DNA of 64,000 nt, taken from positions 32,416 through 96,415 of the forward strand of contig JBGSVE010000010.1 in NCBI GenBank assembly GCA_041753075.1. Reading direction: 5' to 3'. The position numbers were made by a program, and so were the translations under genes. The notes under the pieces are model-generated. The model saw only the letters and a list, made by a program, of their open reading frames with translations, did no database searches and was not told where the DNA came from. This document shows, in pieces, positions 56,074 to 64,000 of the stretch. Each line of letters starts with the position of its first letter. Position 1 is the stretch's first letter. This stretch comes from UBA6163 sp041753075. Its GTDB lineage: Bacteria; Planctomycetota; Planctomycetia; Pirellulales; Pirellulaceae.

Positions 56074-57825
56074 AACGACGAACACCATCAGATTCATTGG
56101 CAAACCGAAGCGGAGATAATCGCTCAGCCGATACCCGCCGACGCCGTAGACCATCATGTTGGTTTGATAACCAAACGGTGTCGCAAAACTTGCCGATGCC
56201 GCGATCATTACCGCCAATACAAACGGCATCGGGCTGCAACCAAGCTCCTGCGCCGTTGTCAACCCAATCGGAAACATCAACAGCGCCGCTGCGTTGTTGG
56301 TAATCATTTCGGTACACACCATCGTCGCCAAGAATACTGCAGCCAACGACCACAACGGATTGCCACCAGCGACTTCGAGCAAGTGCATCGCGATTTGCTT
56401 TGCCGCACCGCTGGTCTTCATCGCTTGGCCGATGCCAATCGCGGCACCAATGACGATCAGCACCGACCAATCGATACTGCGTCTCGCTTCCTTCGTCGTG
56501 CAACAGCGCAGCCCAATCATCGCCAAGGTCGCAACCAGTGCCGCGGTCAGAATTTTGATCTCCGTCATTGAAGCGGCGAGCACCATGGCGACGAGGACGA
56601 TCATTGACAACCAAGCTTTCTCCGGCCTGCGCACCGCACCGCCGGGCACATCGCTGACCAAATAAAACTCGTGCGACTTGGCATGATTGTTCAAAAACAA
56701 TTGCGACGCTTCGAGCAACAACACGTCACCGGCTTCGATCCGCACGTCGCCGAGTTTGCCGGGCAAGCGTTTTTCACCGCGTGCCACTGCGATCACGGCG
56801 GCGTTATATCCGGTGCGAAACTTGGCTTCGCGAATCGTCTTGCCAACCACGTTGCAGCGACTGCTGACCACGGCTTCGACCAACTTGCGACGCCAGGCCG
56901 GTGAGTCGAGCTTTCGCGCCTGGTCGTCGGCTGGCGAAAGGCCGCGAATTTTTTGCAAATCAACGACGCTGTCCAAAGCGCCAACAAGAATTAACAAGTC
57001 GCCGGCGCGAAGTCTCTCGGTCGGGCCAACCGTCGTTAACACTTCGTCCTCGCGTTGAATTTCGGCAAGGTACAATCCGGGCAAGTGCCTCAGGCCCGCT
57101 TCTTCGATCGTTTGGCCAACGAGCGCACCGCCCGGCGTCACGCTCATCTCAGCGGTATATTTACGCGGGTCATCCGTTGCGCTGACCGCCGAGCGCCGCG
57201 CCGGCAATAACCAACGTGACATCGTGATCATGTAGACCAGTCCAATGATCGTGATCGGAATTCCCACCGCAGCCGGTTCAAAAAAACGAAGTGGCTCCAA
57301 CCCGCTGGACTCGACCTCGCCTTGAATCAACAGATTGGTACTCGTTCCGATAAGCGAACAGGTGCCGCCCAGAATCGTCGCGTAGGATAGCGGCAACAAC
57401 AATTGGCTGGAACTGGCGCGAACCCGTTTGCTGAGGTCACCCACGATCGGCAACATTGCGGCGACCACTGGCGTATTGTTCAGGAACGCGCTCAGGATTG
57501 CGACGGGGCCAAGTAACAACAATTGAGCACCGGTCAATGTGCGCGCTCGCTTGAGTAACCACGATGTCGCCAATTCGGTCCCGCCGGTCAATTCCAAACC
57601 GGTGACGACGGCGAATAGCAAAGCGACGGTAATCAAACCGTCGTTACCAAATCCGCTGAACGCCTCCGCCGGCGTCGGCAAGTTCGTGGTTCCCGTCACA
57701 TTTTGGGCGACGACCAAGATGGTCAAGCAGGCGATGGCCAGCAGGTCCGTCGAGGCGACACGAAACGCCAACGCAATCAACAATGACAGCGCGACGGCGA
57801 GCGTTAACCATGCTTCCCAAACCAT
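56035..57825 (-). CDS. SLC13/CitT-type permease with two RCK (TrkA-C) domains
   Basis: The 596-aa integral membrane protein has two sets of membrane helices separated by a soluble region. The signature loops NNTPVVAAMLPIVGDL, GTCSLIGTSTNLLIQGEV and, in the second half, EMITNNAAALLMFPIG are those of the SLC13/divalent anion symporter family. The soluble part holds two TrkA-C-like domains (around residues 225-300, then 310-385, for example RLRAGDLLILVGALDSVVDL). Sulfate, phosphate or dicarboxylate are plausible substrates but not determinable here. The gene overlaps the DUF1552 gene end by 39 bases, converging. Confidence 0.85.
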   Translation of the reverse strand: MVWEAWLTLAVALSLLIALAFRVASTDLLAIACLTILVVAQNVTGTTNLPTPAEAFSGFGNDGLITVALLFAVVTGLELTGGTELATSWLLKRARTLTGAQLLLLGPVAILSAFLNNTPVVAAMLPIVGDLSKRVRASSSQLLLPLSYATILGGTCSLIGTSTNLLIQGEVESSGLEPLRFFEPAAVGIPITIIGLVYMITMSRWLLPARRSAVSATDDPRKYTAEMSVTPGGALVGQTIEEAGLRHLPGLYLAEIQREDEVLTTVGPTERLRAGDLLILVGALDSVVDLQKIRGLSPADDQARKLDSPAWRRKLVEAVVSSRCNVVGKTIREAKFRTGYNAAVIAVARGEKRLPGKLGDVRIEAGDVLLLEASQLFLNNHAKSHEFYLVSDVPGGAVRRPEKAWLSMIVLVAMVLAASMTEIKILTAALVATLAMIGLRCCTTKEARRSIDWSVLIVIGAAIGIGQAMKTSGAAKQIAMHLLEVAGGNPLWSLAAVFLATMVCTEMITNNAAALLMFPIGLTTAQELGCSPMPFVLAVMIAASASFATPFGYQTNMMVYGVGGYRLSDYLRFGLPMNLMVFVVSMIIIPIVWPFR

Positions 57826-57984
57826 TGACCATTCCTAAAACGTGTTTCAAGAAGGGGTTTGACCCTCTTTGAATTGCAAGACGACAATGATTGTCGAAAG
57901 AGTCGAGTTTTTCCACACCGAATCGGGGTTTGTTGCTAAAAGATGCGGATCAACTTACGCTTGGAGTGCTTGAATTAAACGCAA

Positions 57985-58042
57985 AGTGTCCTACGACGCT
58001 CCGCCGTCGTGCTTTAACGACGGCGGAGCGTCGTAGAACACT
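57985..58042. repeat. Long inverted repeat, 26-base arms
   Basis: AGTGT, C, then CTACGACGCTCCGCCGTCGT (left arm 57985-58010) is mirrored by ACGACGGCGGAGCGTCGTAG then AACACT (58017-58042) around a loop GCTTTA. Only one position mismatches. It lies in the divergent intergenic region between the permease and the LRR lipoprotein, about 37 bases before the latter's start, and could form a strong hairpin in the mRNA leader. Confidence 0.8.
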
Positions 58043-58078
58043 ACTCTCACCATTTCCCTACGTCCCGCTGAGTCTCTT

Positions 58079-59434
58079 GTGAATACGCTGACATATCGCC
58101 GCATGGCGTCCAACGCAATCGCCCAATCCCTTGCAATCGCTACAATCGCGCTGGTCGCATCATCGTTGGTTGCGTGCAAGCCAGCGGCGACGGTCGATGC
58201 GAAGCAATCTGCGGTCGCCACCAAACCAGCACCGGCGGTCGCGATGAAAGACGACGCCTCCGCCGTCGAGGCGCTTAAGCAAGCTGGCTTCTTGTTCGAG
58301 TTTGATAAAGCCGGCAACGTCAGCGAGTTTTCGATCGCGGCCCAAGACGATATCTCGGCGGTGTTGGCGAACCTCAGTGGATTGCACAGCGTCACGTCGG
58401 CAATTTTCACCGGCCCGGGTATTGCCGACAAAGGCATGGAGGCGATTGCCAAACTCGACAAACTCAAACGGCTCGACCTGACCGACTCCGCAATCGGATC
58501 GGCGACGGTGAAGATCGCCGGTGAATTGCCGACGCTCGAGGCGTTGATGCTGCGGCGCACCTCGGTATCGGATGATGACTTGGCCGCGCTCTCGTCGTTG
58601 CCAAAGTTGCGGGCGATCGATTTGCGCAACACGAACATCGCCGATGCGGGCATGCAACACTTGGCCAAGATCAAGACGCTCGTCGATGTGCAGCTTGAAA
58701 AGTCCAAGGTCACCGACGTCGGCTTGGCCGATTTGAAAAGCCTGCCGCTGAAATCGCTGAACGTCAACTACTGCGTCGCCATCGGCAATGCGTCGATGCC
58801 GATGATCGGCAGCATGAAAACTTTGGAATCGATTCAAATGGACTCGACCAAGATCAACGATGTGGGCATGCAGTCGTTGGTCGGCTTGACCAATCTCAAG
58901 CGGCTGCGGATTCGCGACACCGACGTGACCGGCGAAGGGATCAAGCATATCGCCGGGCTCAAGAAACTCGATCGCCTCGAACTGCGCAATACCTCGCTTG
59001 ACGATGATGGCTTGGCAACGATCTCGACGTTGCCCGCAGTGACATATTTGGACATCGCGGAATGTCGCATCGCAACGGCGGACGGGATGCAGGCGATTGG
59101 CAAGCTCGAGGGTTTGACCTATCTCGGCTTTTGGGAAACCAAATTCAATGACGAGTCGATGATGGCGATCGCAGGCTTAACGAAGTTGGTCGAACTTGAC
59201 CTTAGCGCAACCGCAATCACGGACGCCGCAATCGAGTCGATTTTGAAGCTCACCGAACTGCGAACACTGAACCTGGCGGGAACGCAATTGTCCGAAGACT
59301 CGATCCGGGAATTGACCAAGTTGCCGAAGCTGACTTCGATCAATGTCGCCAACATCAGCAGCGTGGGGTATGCGTTGGCTGATGAACTGAAGGCAGCCAA
59401 GCCCGACTTGACCGTGATCGAATACGGCGAATAG
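58079..59434 (+). CDS. Leucine-rich repeat lipoprotein
   Basis: The 451-aa protein begins at GTG 58079 (MNTLTYRRMASNAIAQ...), which supplies the arginines of a lipoprotein signal; ATG 58103 would lose them. The lipobox is ASSLVAC. After a short linker, about 14 leucine-rich repeats of roughly 24 residues follow, with units such as KLKRLDLTDSAIG, NLKRLRIRDTDVTGEGIKHI and ELRTLNLAGTQLSEDSIREL. LRR proteins of this cysteine-poor bacterial type usually bind other proteins. Anchoring in the envelope is likely; the partner is unknown. The 57985-58042 hairpin lies before the start. Confidence 0.85.
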   Translation: MNTLTYRRMASNAIAQSLAIATIALVASSLVACKPAATVDAKQSAVATKPAPAVAMKDDASAVEALKQAGFLFEFDKAGNVSEFSIAAQDDISAVLANLSGLHSVTSAIFTGPGIADKGMEAIAKLDKLKRLDLTDSAIGSATVKIAGELPTLEALMLRRTSVSDDDLAALSSLPKLRAIDLRNTNIADAGMQHLAKIKTLVDVQLEKSKVTDVGLADLKSLPLKSLNVNYCVAIGNASMPMIGSMKTLESIQMDSTKINDVGMQSLVGLTNLKRLRIRDTDVTGEGIKHIAGLKKLDRLELRNTSLDDDGLATISTLPAVTYLDIAECRIATADGMQAIGKLEGLTYLGFWETKFNDESMMAIAGLTKLVELDLSATAITDAAIESILKLTELRTLNLAGTQLSEDSIRELTKLPKLTSINVANISSVGYALADELKAAKPDLTVIEYGE

Positions 59435-59468
59435 CAGCCGGTGGAAAAGGAGTTTGGGTCGGTTTGGT

Positions 59469-59530
59469 GTGCGGTACGGCGCTAGCCGCCGGTAATTCGC
59501 GAGGCTGGTGGCTAGCGCCGATACGCTCAC
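59469..59530. repeat. Imperfect inverted repeat (GCTAG type), copy 2
   Basis: GTGCGGTACGGCGCTAGCC (from 59469) is mirrored by GGCTAGCGCCGATACGCTCAC (ending 59530). It shares the CTAGCCGCCGG core and the outer GCTCAC end with the element at 43428-43491. It sits between the convergent LRR and dihydropteroate-synthase-like genes. Confidence 0.7.
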
Positions 59531-59561
59531 TGAACACGAAAAATTGGGTTGTCCCAGACCT

Positions 59562-60998
59562 TTAGGATTTGCGGTGACGGCTTTTGCGCTCGACGCGGTG
59601 ATGTTGTTCGGGCTTCGTCAAAAACCCCCAATCGAGCGCCTGGTCTTGTTCGTATTGTTTGCCCAAGGTCAACGCCGTCATCGCTTTGGCCATCTCGAAA
59701 CCGAGGTAGAACGCGTGACCCGGATCGACGTTGTCGGACTGAGGCAATTTCATCAACCGATCAAATAACGCAAACGGATCGGCGTCGGACAAATGCACAC
59801 CGGCGGCCAACAGATGAATCCGTTCGTCTTGCGCAAACAATCGATAATTGTTGTCGCGGATCGCCGCCGCCAAACCCTGCAGCGCTGCCGTCGAGTAAGG
59901 TCGCAACTTGGCATCGCGCAGCATCACCAAGGCATCGGACAAACGCTTGGGCGGTGTTTGCCGCGTGATGCTGTAGTGGACCAAACGCCGCGCCAAGTCA
60001 CATTCGCGCACCGACGACCGCGCCCAATTGATGACTTGGGTCGTCAGCACGCTGTGAATTGAAAGCTCTTGGCAAATCGCCAACAACAAAAAGTTGACAC
60101 CCGCCGAATCAACGTCGCTCAATTCGGTCAGGTTGCCAACTCCCATCATCATCGCCGCCTGGGGAAACAATTGCCGCGTTCGCGAGTAACGAACCAGGCT
60201 TGCGCCGAACCCCATTCCGATTGGTTCCAGAATCGGATCCAGCCGCATCGGAACGTTCTGCTTGGATAAAAATTCAATCGTGGAAAAAAAACTTTTTTCA
60301 TCATCGGGCGTGTCGGGTATCACGACAACTTCGCATCCCCAATCGACCGCGTGCTGGCGGTTGGTACTGTTTACCGACAACACCAACGACGCACCGCGAC
60401 GACACGCTTGGGCCGCTTCCCATTCGTCGAACGTGTCGATTGAAACGGCGTAACCAAGGTCGACTAAGCAAGCGACCGCATCACCAACGTTTGTCCAACG
60501 CGAACCTGGATCACAGCCGACATCAATCACATCGGCACCATCGTTTCGCAGATCCACCGCGCGAGTTTTTAATTCATCGAGCGACATTCGCGGTGCGTGA
60601 TTGATCTCGGCGATGATGCGAATGTCGAAGTCCGCCAACACATCGTCGACAATCGTCTTTGACCCGAAAATCTCGGGCAATTGACGCAAGTCTCGCGGGC
60701 CGAAAATGACTTCAATCGGTAGCGCCGCAGTGATCTCTGCGCTGGCATCGGCAAGGTATCCCGGCAACACGACGACCGTCGCTGCGGCGGGCAACGTCAA
60801 GTGCTTCAGCAACCACTGCGGCGTGATTAGCGCAGCGACGGTGATTGGCATCACGCCGATCGAGTAGTCCAGCGAATGCTCGCGCGCAATCGCAGCAACC
60901 ACATCGCGCAGCGCCGCTTCGGCAAGCCGTCCGGTGACGAAATGGTAATGCGGTTTCGGTATGGTTGAGTTAGTCGAATTCACGTGCTCAAGTATCAC
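59562..60998 (-). CDS. Dihydropteroate synthase-like protein (DUF6513 type)
   Basis: The 478-aa protein contains a dihydropteroate-synthase-like TIM barrel after an N-terminal domain of about 130 residues. Pterin-binding features include EINHAPRMSLDELKTRAVDL, GADVIDVGCDPGSRWTNVG and GYAVSIDTFDEWEAAQACRR, matching the conserved beta strands of DHPS. The C-terminal part (VLTTQVINWARSSVRECDLA) is specific to the long family found with tetrahydromethanopterin-linked C1 genes in methylotrophs and planctomycetes. No other C1-transfer gene is in the window, so pathway assignment rests on the family. The GCTAG-type repeat lies just past its 3' end, and its 5' flank faces the hairpin leader of the cyclase gene. 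Confidence 0.75.
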   Translation of the reverse strand: MILEHVNSTNSTIPKPHYHFVTGRLAEAALRDVVAAIAREHSLDYSIGVMPITVAALITPQWLLKHLTLPAAATVVVLPGYLADASAEITAALPIEVIFGPRDLRQLPEIFGSKTIVDDVLADFDIRIIAEINHAPRMSLDELKTRAVDLRNDGADVIDVGCDPGSRWTNVGDAVACLVDLGYAVSIDTFDEWEAAQACRRGASLVLSVNSTNRQHAVDWGCEVVVIPDTPDDEKSFFSTIEFLSKQNVPMRLDPILEPIGMGFGASLVRYSRTRQLFPQAAMMMGVGNLTELSDVDSAGVNFLLLAICQELSIHSVLTTQVINWARSSVRECDLARRLVHYSITRQTPPKRLSDALVMLRDAKLRPYSTAALQGLAAAIRDNNYRLFAQDERIHLLAAGVHLSDADPFALFDRLMKLPQSDNVDPGHAFYLGFEMAKAMTALTLGKQYEQDQALDWGFLTKPEQHHRVERKSRHRKS

Positions 60999-61098
60999 TT
61001 GCGGACGCGCCGATTGTGAGTGGCGCTAGCGTACTTTTGTGGCCGCAAAATTGAATCACCGCTTGACCGCGCAATGAACGTATCTACAACTTAGAGCT

Positions 61099-61176
61099 AG
61101 CGAGAGACTCGTCGATTGATTTGCGCAGCTGGATGCACCGCAATCAACCGTGGCCGGAGTCTCTCGCTTTTTTTTT
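61099..61176 (+). promoter_or_regulatory. Structured leader or terminator hairpin before the cyclase gene
   Basis: AGCGAGAGACTC (61099-61110) pairs perfectly with GAGTCTCTCGCT (61157-61168), immediately followed by a run of T to 61176 (nine T counting the stem's last base). Inside the loop, TTGATTTGCG and CGCAATCAA can form a second stem with one bulged T around CAGCTGGATGCAC. The run of T ends 21 bases before the ATG of the cyclase gene. This is the shape of an intrinsic terminator with an extended or branched stem, so it may act as an attenuator of the downstream operon or as the 3' end of a small RNA. Confidence 0.5.
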
Positions 61177-61197
61177 GACTCAGCGATCGCCAACAAC

Positions 61198-61863
61198 ATG
61201 CAGCCTAAACTTATCGACCTGACGATGACGATGCGCCAATCGATGCGCGGCGTCCAATGGGAAACCTCACGCACCGTCGAGCGCGATGGTTGGAACGCGC
61301 GAACGCTACATCTGTATTCGCACGCCGGCACGCACATGGATGCGCAAACCCATTTTGCCGCTGGTCCTGGTACGATCGACGCCACGCCACTAGCTCGCTG
61401 CGTCGGGCCGGCGTGGGTTGTGAACCTTGACAATATCGCCGACCGAACATTGATCGCCGTCGACCACTTGGGCGAAGTCGCTGATCGGTTCGCGCTAGGC
61501 GATTCGCTGTTGATTCGCACCGGTTGGTCGCGGCACATCGACGATGCGGCCCATTATCGCGATCACTTTCCGCGAATCGGCGAAGACCTGGCGCTGTGGT
61601 GCGTCCAACACAACGTCAATATGATTGGTGTCGAGCCGCCGTCGGTTGCCGATGTTAACAACAAGGTCGAATTGACGCGCATCCACAAGATTTTACTGGG
61701 GGCAAACATCACGATCGTCGAAGGCTTATGCAATCTGGATGCGATCACTGCTGAAAAAGTCTTGTTCGTCGCCGCACCGCTGAGGATCGAAGGTGGCGAT
61801 GGTTGTCCGTGTCGCGCGTTTGCGATTGAAGGTGGCCTGCCAACGGATTGGCTCCAAGCATGA
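61198..61863 (+). CDS. Cyclase / kynurenine-formamidase-like metal hydrolase
   Basis: The 221-aa protein belongs to the cyclase family (which includes arylformamidases). The metal-binding motif is LYSHAGTHMDAQTHF, giving His42, His46 and Asp48, and a second His at 52. Other conserved parts are GDSLLIRTGWSRH and NMIGVEPPSVADVNN. Such enzymes hydrolyse cyclic or formyl amides; the substrate is not evident. The ATG at 61198 (MQPKLIDLTMTM) is chosen because 61150, in frame, would start inside the terminator-like hairpin. It overlaps the oxidoreductase gene by four bases (ATGA). Confidence 0.8.
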   Translation: MQPKLIDLTMTMRQSMRGVQWETSRTVERDGWNARTLHLYSHAGTHMDAQTHFAAGPGTIDATPLARCVGPAWVVNLDNIADRTLIAVDHLGEVADRFALGDSLLIRTGWSRHIDDAAHYRDHFPRIGEDLALWCVQHNVNMIGVEPPSVADVNNKVELTRIHKILLGANITIVEGLCNLDAITAEKVLFVAAPLRIEGGDGCPCRAFAIEGGLPTDWLQA

Positions 61864-62870
61864 AAGGCGCGTTGATCGGTGCCGGGTTCTTTGCCCAATT
61901 CCAGGCCGAGGCTTGGATGCGTATGCCCGACGTGAATCTAGTCGCCGTCGCGGATCTTGACGCCGACCGTGTACGTGAGTTTGCCGATCGCTATGGCATC
62001 GCCCAAGCGTACTGCGAGGTTGGTGAAATGCTCGACCGCGAACGACCCGATTTTATCGACATCGCGACGCGCCCCGAATCCCATTTTGAATTAGCAGAGC
62101 TTGCGGCGGCGCGCGGAATACACGTGATCTGCCAAAAGCCGCTGGCACCAACTTGGGACGAAAGCGCCGCGCTGGTCCAAGCGTGCGAACATGCGGGGGT
62201 GCGGTTGCTGGTGCATGAAAACTGGCGTTGGCAACCTTGGTATCGCGTGGCGAAGCGCCTGCTCGACGAGGGGATCATTGGTCCGCTCCAGGCAATCGAT
62301 TATCGATGGCAAACCGGCGACGGCGTGGGGCCCCAGCCGTATGCGGCGCAACCGTATTTTCGCCTTATGCCCAGACTGTTGATCTTTGAATCGCTGGTTC
62401 ACATTCTCGATACGTATCGATATTTTGGCGGCGAAATGCAAGTCGTCGCTTGCCAGACCCAACGATTCAACCCCGTGATCGCGGGTGAAGATTGGGCACG
62501 AATCGAAATCGCATTCGACTCCGGTGCAGCGGGTTGTATTCTTGGCGATCGGTTATCCGGTCCCGTGCCCGCGCCGGTTGCGATGGGCGAAATGAGAATC
62601 GTCGGCGAACAAGGGACGTTGCGAGTTGCTGCCGACGGAAATTTGTTTTTGATTGACGCGTCGGGCGGCCAGCGGCAACTTGATTTCACGCCGCAGACGG
62701 TTGGTTACAAGGGTGACAGTGTGCTGGCGACGCAGCAACATTTGATTGCGGCGCTGCGTGCGGGTTTGGCAAGCGAAAGCGACGGTCGCGATTATCTGAA
62801 CACCGTAAAGCTGGTCGAGACCGCCTACGAATTGGCGGCGTTGTCCGGTGCAAACTCGACCAAACCGTGA
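61860..62870 (+). CDS. Gfo/Idh/MocA-family NAD(P)-dependent oxidoreductase
   Basis: The 336-aa protein starts MKGALIGAGFFAQFQ with the dinucleotide-binding glycine motif. The conserved EKP segment reads CQKPLAP, with Gln in place of Glu, and a following C-terminal domain has HENWRWQPWYRVAKRLL, FESLVHILDTYRYFGG and GDSVLATQQHLIAAL. Members oxidise or reduce sugars and related polyols. The start codon overlaps the stop of the cyclase gene, so both are translated from one transcript and may act on a shared catabolic route (inference). Confidence 0.85.
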   Translation: MKGALIGAGFFAQFQAEAWMRMPDVNLVAVADLDADRVREFADRYGIAQAYCEVGEMLDRERPDFIDIATRPESHFELAELAAARGIHVICQKPLAPTWDESAALVQACEHAGVRLLVHENWRWQPWYRVAKRLLDEGIIGPLQAIDYRWQTGDGVGPQPYAAQPYFRLMPRLLIFESLVHILDTYRYFGGEMQVVACQTQRFNPVIAGEDWARIEIAFDSGAAGCILGDRLSGPVPAPVAMGEMRIVGEQGTLRVAADGNLFLIDASGGQRQLDFTPQTVGYKGDSVLATQQHLIAALRAGLASESDGRDYLNTVKLVETAYELAALSGANSTKP

Positions 62871-62878
62871 CGCCCAAC

Positions 62879-62884
62879 AAGGAG
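62879..62884 (+). promoter_or_regulatory. Shine-Dalgarno site of the histidine kinase gene
   Basis: AAGGAG stands five bases before the ATG at 62890 and selects this start over a frame opening at 62848, which would overlap the preceding gene. Confidence 0.7.
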
Positions 62885-62889
62885 TGAAT

Positions 62890-63612
62890 ATGAATCCGAC
62901 CGCCAATGCCGAAGCCGACACGATCCGGGCGCGTTACGAGGAGCTTGCCGAGTTGGCGGGGTCGCTGGCCCATGAGATCAAGAATCCGTTGTCGGTGATT
63001 CACATGAACATCGATTTGCTCAGCGAAGACTTGGCCGATATCGATTCGCCGGTTCGTCGTCGCTCGCTCGATAAGATCGAAATTGTTCGCCAGCAGTGCG
63101 AGCGGATGGAGGCGTTGTTGCGAGACTTTTTGCGATATGCGAGGTTGAGCCAAATCGATCTCTTGCCCGGCAACCTCAACGACCAAGTCGATCGTGTGCT
63201 GCGCGCCTATCGCGCCCAAGCCGATGCCGCCGGAATCGATATCCAACGATACCTTGACCCAGACCTACCGGCGATTTTATTGCACAGCGATTCATTGCAG
63301 GCGGCGCTGATGAACTTGGTCAAGAACGCGATCGAGGCGATGCCCGAAGGCGGACAATTGTGGGCCCGCACTACAGCGACGCGGCGCGGCGTGGCCCTCG
63401 AGTTGATCGATACCGGCCACGGCGTCGACGACACGACGCTGTTGCACATGTTTGAACCGTTTTACAGCACCAAGGATGGCGGTTCCGGGCTTGGGTTGCC
63501 GACGGCTCGCAAAATCATTGAAGCGCACGGTGGCGAGATCAGCGTGCAAAGCGAAGTCGATCGCGGCACCAAGTTCGTGCTCGAGTTCCCCGTGCCGCGC
63601 CGTATCGGCTAA
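62890..63612 (+). CDS. Soluble sensor histidine kinase
   Basis: The 240-aa protein is a minimal histidine kinase without membrane or sensor domain. The H box is GSLAHEIKNPLSVIHMN (His28), the N box NLVKNAIEAM (about 142-151), the G1 box DTGHGVDD, the F box MFEPFYSTK, and the G2 box GGSGLGLPTARKII. A preceding coiled helix (residues 10-25) may mediate dimer formation. It autophosphorylates and passes phosphate to a response regulator, none of which is visible here, so it is an orphan within the window. It lies 19 bases after the oxidoreductase stop and overlaps the convergent BON gene by four bases. Confidence 0.9.
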   Translation: MNPTANAEADTIRARYEELAELAGSLAHEIKNPLSVIHMNIDLLSEDLADIDSPVRRRSLDKIEIVRQQCERMEALLRDFLRYARLSQIDLLPGNLNDQVDRVLRAYRAQADAAGIDIQRYLDPDLPAILLHSDSLQAALMNLVKNAIEAMPEGGQLWARTTATRRGVALELIDTGHGVDDTTLLHMFEPFYSTKDGGSGLGLPTARKIIEAHGGEISVQSEVDRGTKFVLEFPVPRRIG

Positions 63613-64000
63613 GGTGCGACGGTGATGCGATTTTCGACTCGCGAGACACCGGGCTCAAGTCGCATCAACAACTCGGCCATGCGGCGATCTTTTTCCGACG
63701 CGACCGTGCCACCGATGACAACGCCGCCATTATTTACGCTGACGCCAACGCCACCGAATCGCGGTTGCGTCAGCGAGCTGTTGACGCGTTGTTGAACGAT
63801 CCCTTGGGTCGTGAATACCGATCGCGCCGGCAACTCGATTTCGTGTCGCAGCCGCGTGCGAAGTGCCGGTGCCGACTGGCTTGCTGCGCCAGTTCCGAAT
63901 GGATTCAAACCCAACGCACTGCTCAATCCACCAAGTCCGCCAAAGCCTCCGAACCCGCCGCCAAGTCCACCCCCGACGCCACCGCGAGCACCGGCCGCAG
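63609..64000 (-). CDS. BON-domain protein with Gly-rich linker (5' truncated by window)
   Basis: The minus-strand frame runs off the right edge, so the N-terminus and any signal peptide are missing. The visible part (130 residues) starts with a Gly-rich stretch (GGVGGGLGGGFGGFGGLGG) and then a BON-like domain: ARSVFTTQGIVQQRVNSS, GVGVSVNNGGVVIGGTVAS and VSRVENRITVAP. BON domains bind phospholipids or proteins at the envelope. The stop TAG (63609-63611) overlaps the histidine kinase stop from the opposite direction. Confidence 0.75.
   Translation of the reverse strand, partial: AAGARGGVGGGLGGGFGGFGGLGGLSSALGLNPFGTGAASQSAPALRTRLRHEIELPARSVFTTQGIVQQRVNSSLTQPRFGGVGVSVNNGGVVIGGTVASEKDRRMAELLMRLEPGVSRVENRITVAP

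Overview
The window reads as a chromosomal segment of a Planctomycetota bacterium, most like the Pirellulales. The diagnostic genes are a DUF1587/1592/1588 cytochrome-type protein followed by a DUF1552 protein, secreted giants that carry an N-terminal LEPR-XLL-like motif plus dockerin repeats and a GEVED domain, a very long SecA with a C-terminal SEC-C zinc motif, and a dihydropteroate-synthase-like protein of the tetrahydromethanopterin-associated type. This assignment is inference from gene content. No rRNA, tRNA or CRISPR array was seen.

Layout. 1-2408 (+): end of a rhodanese gene, a MauE/DoxX-like membrane protein and a GT39-type glycosyltransferase, tightly packed. 2405-2807 (-): remnant of an IS4-family transposase. 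2886-26676 (-): secreted-protein block with a 128-aa protein, a 1498-aa dockerin/cadherin-like repeat protein, a 780-aa zinc metalloprotease with dockerin, and a 5361-aa giant. 27223-35493 (+): DEAD-box RNA helicase, transglutaminase/DUF2126 protein, and circularly permuted ATP-grasp/Alpha-E fusion. 35546-37741 (-): alpha-glucan phosphorylase. 37970-39040 (+): acyl-CoA dehydrogenase-like protein. 39064-40505: two hypothetical proteins amid palindromic repeats. 40535-43209 (-): XPB-like helicase and Bax1/DUF790 nuclease, ATGA-coupled. 43488-50138 (-): secA, waaA (kdtA) and a secreted duplicated-domain protein. 50287-56073 (+): MBL-fold hydrolase, MnmE-like GTPase without the C-terminal Cys motif, DUF1592 protein and DUF1552 protein. 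56035-57825 (-): SLC13-type permease with RCK domains. 58079-59434 (+): LRR lipoprotein. 59562-60998 (-): dihydropteroate-synthase-like protein. 61198-63612 (+): cyclase/formamidase, Gfo/Idh/MocA oxidoreductase and soluble histidine kinase. 63609-64000 (-): BON-domain protein running off the window.

The strongest second-look observations are these. (1) SecA has Ala in place of both aspartates of the normal DEVDxxLIDEA Walker B stretch. (2) A family of small interspersed palindromes, consensus GTAGAAC-NN-TTG-TCCY-CAA-NN-GTT, has stem bases that covary between copies, and two genes have their stop codons inside repeats. (3) A long hairpin followed by a run of nine T lies just upstream of the cyclase gene. 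(4) The giant protein contains a metalloprotease-like region whose zinc motif is erased. (5) An MnmE-like GTPase without its catalytic C-terminal motif is embedded in a cytochrome-type operon.
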